Shown here piece by piece: positions 61,276 through 64,000 of a stretch of 64,000 nucleotides of DNA. A program made the position numbers and the translations under genes. This stretch comes from Epiperipatus broadwayi. Lineage: Eukaryota > Onychophora > Udeonychophora > Euonychophora > Peripatidae. Below the pieces are notes generated by a model. The model saw nothing but the letters and a program-made list of their open reading frames with translations. It searched no databases and was not told the DNA's origin. The stretch covers positions 502,001 to 566,000 of the forward strand of contig JAQFVV010000181.1 in assembly GCA_028023455.1 (NCBI GenBank), read 5' to 3'. How positions within the stretch are numbered: the stretch's first letter is position 1; every line of letters starts with the position of its first letter.

Positions 61276-63863
61276 TGCTAACAATGGCTAAAGGTAATTA
61301 GTTGAGAAAAATGAATTGTGATATAATTTAATATTTAAAATTGAGTTTTTTTAGGAAAACTAAACTTAAATTATGATGTAATTTGCTAGTTAAAATTAGG
61401 ATTTTAGCAAAATTAAAATTTTAAATGGGTATATTGATTGGTGGAGTTTTCGACTATATGTTTAGTGGTAGATGTTTGTGTATAGTAGAGGATATACATG
61501 TCATAATAGGCAGATGCATAAATATATTATTAATTAGAATTTTCTTTTCTATATTTTTATTTATAAGTTACTGATTATATATTGTCTTAGAATCTTATGT
61601 TTTAAAAATGATAAAGATTATTTGTAATAGTAAATAACATTTCTAAAATTAATAATTAGTATTTAATTTTTTTTTATTACTATGTTTATTATATTTAAAC
61701 ATTTTATTGTTAAAATTTTTATAAATAATATTTCTGGCAAGCTTCCAAAGTTGATTGTCATAGAAACACAGAGGGTGTGAAGGGAGAAAGACGTGGAGTT
61801 TAAAACTTAAAAGTAAAAAAAAAGGCTCCAAGGAAGAAGAAAAAAAAGAAACTTAAAAGAATCAATAACTCTCTAAAAGTATTACAAACATTAAAAAAAA
61901 CATCGCAAGGATTCTAATGATATGTTTATGGAAAATTTCTATTATACTACTGGAGTATAAACCATGAAGAGATAGACCCAGAGGGAAAATCAGCTTCAAA
62001 CTTCTATTAAGCCATGGGTCAAGTTTGATACCTTTCAAAAATACCTTGATGTCATGTAAGATAAGTAATTATAATTTATTTTAAGATATTGCCAAAAGTA
62101 AGTAATATTAAAATGGCAAAATTGTGTAAAATAAAGCTAGCACAATTTTTTTCATTAGATGCTAAAACCAAATGCTTAAAATTAAATTCTAATCATTTTA
62201 TATCAATATTCTACAAAACAAAATTCAAAATAAAAAGGTTTATCTACTTAATTTTATAACAAGAAGATAATTTTCTACTGTATAACTTTGATATTCGCAT
62301 ACGTATAGTGAAATAATGTCAATGCATGCAAAGGTCATTTTAATGCCCGTCATGGAATTCTAGGATAAAAAAAAACTCTTATCATTCTTAACAAGTTATG
62401 CTTAACAATCGGATAGACATTTTTTTTTATGTTATAATTTACCATTGTTTTTAAAATTAATATGTATGTTTCTTTAACTTTCAACTTTCAATTTTCTTTT
62501 AAAAACTTAATATGTAATAATGGGATATTGACAAATAATTTTTTTTTATTACAATAGATGTATAAACAATTTTTTTTTGTTTTTGTTTTTTTTGTTCTTT
62601 TAAAAAAAAAAAAACAAACAATGTAATTTCATTATCATTAGAGTATGATAATTTATTATTTTGTATGATTTAGAAAGTATATAATAGGTGATTCTAGATA
62701 TTCAGATGTGTGCGTGATGCTATAGATTATTATTTTAAAGATGTCGTATTTATTATGCAATTTAGTTAATGAGGTATATATTAAAGAAAATAAAGAATTA
62801 AAACCTTATCTGTTACAAGTTCAGTATATAGGAAATATATTGAATGTGAATTGAAGATAGAAATAGTCAAGGGGCAATTAGATTATGTAGATTAAGTTTG
62901 GAGATATTTGTTAACTCTTAAGCATATAGGTATAAGTGTTTGGTTATTATTTTTCCCTGCCTTTATTTATTTTGTATAGTTACTGCTAGATGACTTTCAC
63001 CGATTGTAACAGATAAGTGTTATATAATTTTTAATAATATGTAAAAGATGATTGATTTGTGGCATCATACAAGTTTATAAATGATCTAATAAAATATATT
63101 TCATGAATACATTGTGTTTACAATATAATCAAATGCACATATTCGAAGATATATATATGGCTAACATATTAAATAGTAGTCAATTTTGATTTTACCTTAG
63201 AAGAGATGTAACTGGTTATCAAGGTGCATAAATAATATTTTTTTTATTATAATTATTTCTTTTGTCTTTTATTTTTATTTTTTATTTTTTAATAAATAAT
63301 TTAATGAATTAAAAGTCCAAATGAATTGCTTGACTATTTACGTTCGATCCTTCATTTCCACACACACATCTGGTTAATATAACATAGTTATAGAAGATAT
63401 AAGTTTGTCAATATAATCCAAGTTTTATTTAATTTGTCTGGTGGCAATAAATCTCAGTATTACATTGGCAATAATACATTTTACTTTGCTTAGAATGGAT
63501 AGTGATATGGATATAAAGGTACCCAGTCCTAATCATTATCTATCCTGTGCTAAATATGATAATTGATGATTGTGCAATAGTTTTAGTATTGAATAGATGC
63601 TCTGAACATATTTAAATTAACCTTATAGTATTATTGTTTATAGACATTTATATCATTCTTGTTGGCCTCATATATATAAAGACCATATCTTATAATCTCA
63701 ACTGAGCTAGGCCATGGAGTGGTTGCAATATAAAACCTTTTAAATAAGTCTAAATATAATTTATAATTATAAATTTTATTCTATTTTGCATAGAATTGGC
63801 ACCTGGTCAATTATAAATATAATAAAGTAAATAAGTGAAGAAGATGGAGGTTATAGGTGAGGG

Positions 63864-63867
<4 letters not shown>
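61276..63867. other. AT-rich DNA, no gene recognised
   Basis: No motif recognised. A modest GC-richer patch at 61735-61800. Confidence 0.4.

Positions 63868-63934
<67 letters not shown>
63868..63934. repeat. (TA)n microsatellite
   Basis: About 33 TA units, followed by TTGTAACCTT as at 61.2 kb. Confidence 0.97.
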
Positions 63935-63937
<3 letters not shown>

Positions 63938-64000
63938 AACCTTATATTTTAGTATAAAATATAAAGATCAATATAACTTGTATAAAAATTTCTCTGTCTT

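Overview
The window looks like non-coding DNA from a large, repeat-rich, AT-rich (roughly 70-75 % A+T) animal genome. No intact multi-exon cellular gene is visible. What can be recognised is mostly mobile DNA: Penelope-like retroelements (PLEs) with reverse transcriptase and GIY-YIG endonuclease, L1/Tx1-like and RTE-like LINE remnants, two FAM200/ZBED-type hAT transposase pseudogenes, a solo LTR, tRNA-derived SINE-like sequences and very long microsatellites. PLEs with endonuclease, tRNA SINEs and hammerhead-bearing repeats together fit an invertebrate metazoan. A mollusc, perhaps a cephalopod, is my guess, but the species cannot be proven from sequence alone.

Layout. 0-6.6 kb: AT-rich DNA with one decayed PLE fragment plus a SINE, bracketed by ~97-bp inverted repeats. 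6.7-7.8 kb: tandem units of repeat family A, each with a hammerhead ribozyme fold on the minus strand. 8.3-9.3 kb: LINE pseudogene. 9.3-11.5 kb: a cluster of inverted-repeat pairs, one pair with hammerhead cores. 13.25-13.84 kb: solo LTR with 5-bp target duplication. 15.7-16.3 kb: LINE RT remnant. 16.9-18.2 kb: GATA array running into a hAT pseudogene. 18.9-21.9 kb: several GC-richer promoter-like or unclassified segments and a set of ATCAC-loop-GTGAT hairpins. 21.9-23.9 kb: second hAT pseudogene and a foldback element. 25.4-30 kb: tandem duplications, one of them split by a dimer of hammerhead repeat family B. 30.0-30.3 kb: RTE-like C-terminus. 32.5-32.8 kb: one exon-like block homologous to the start of STRIP1/FAM40 (STRIPAK subunit). 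36.5-41.8 kb: a family B array split by a young 4.1-kb head-to-head palindrome of two almost identical PLE copies. 42-48 kb: nothing recognised. 48.2-54.2 kb: PLE endonuclease fragment and a chain of LINE copies with trinucleotide tails. 55.8-59.2 kb: inverted family A arrays and two PLE endonuclease fragments. 59.2-64 kb: AT-rich, with TA arrays.

How the parts fit. The open PLE copy (39205-41061, 618 codons open) is the most plausible source of replication machinery in the window. Families A (unit ~456 bp) and B (unit ~465 bp) have no coding capacity, occur as short tandem arrays, and carry one type I hammerhead per unit. This is the architecture described for PLE terminal repeats and for metazoan retrozymes (small circular-RNA retroelements thought to be mobilised by PLE enzymes). 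Several PLE-derived or hammerhead-bearing pieces occur as inverted pairs, so head-to-head or tail-to-tail insertion seems to be a recurrent outcome at this locus.
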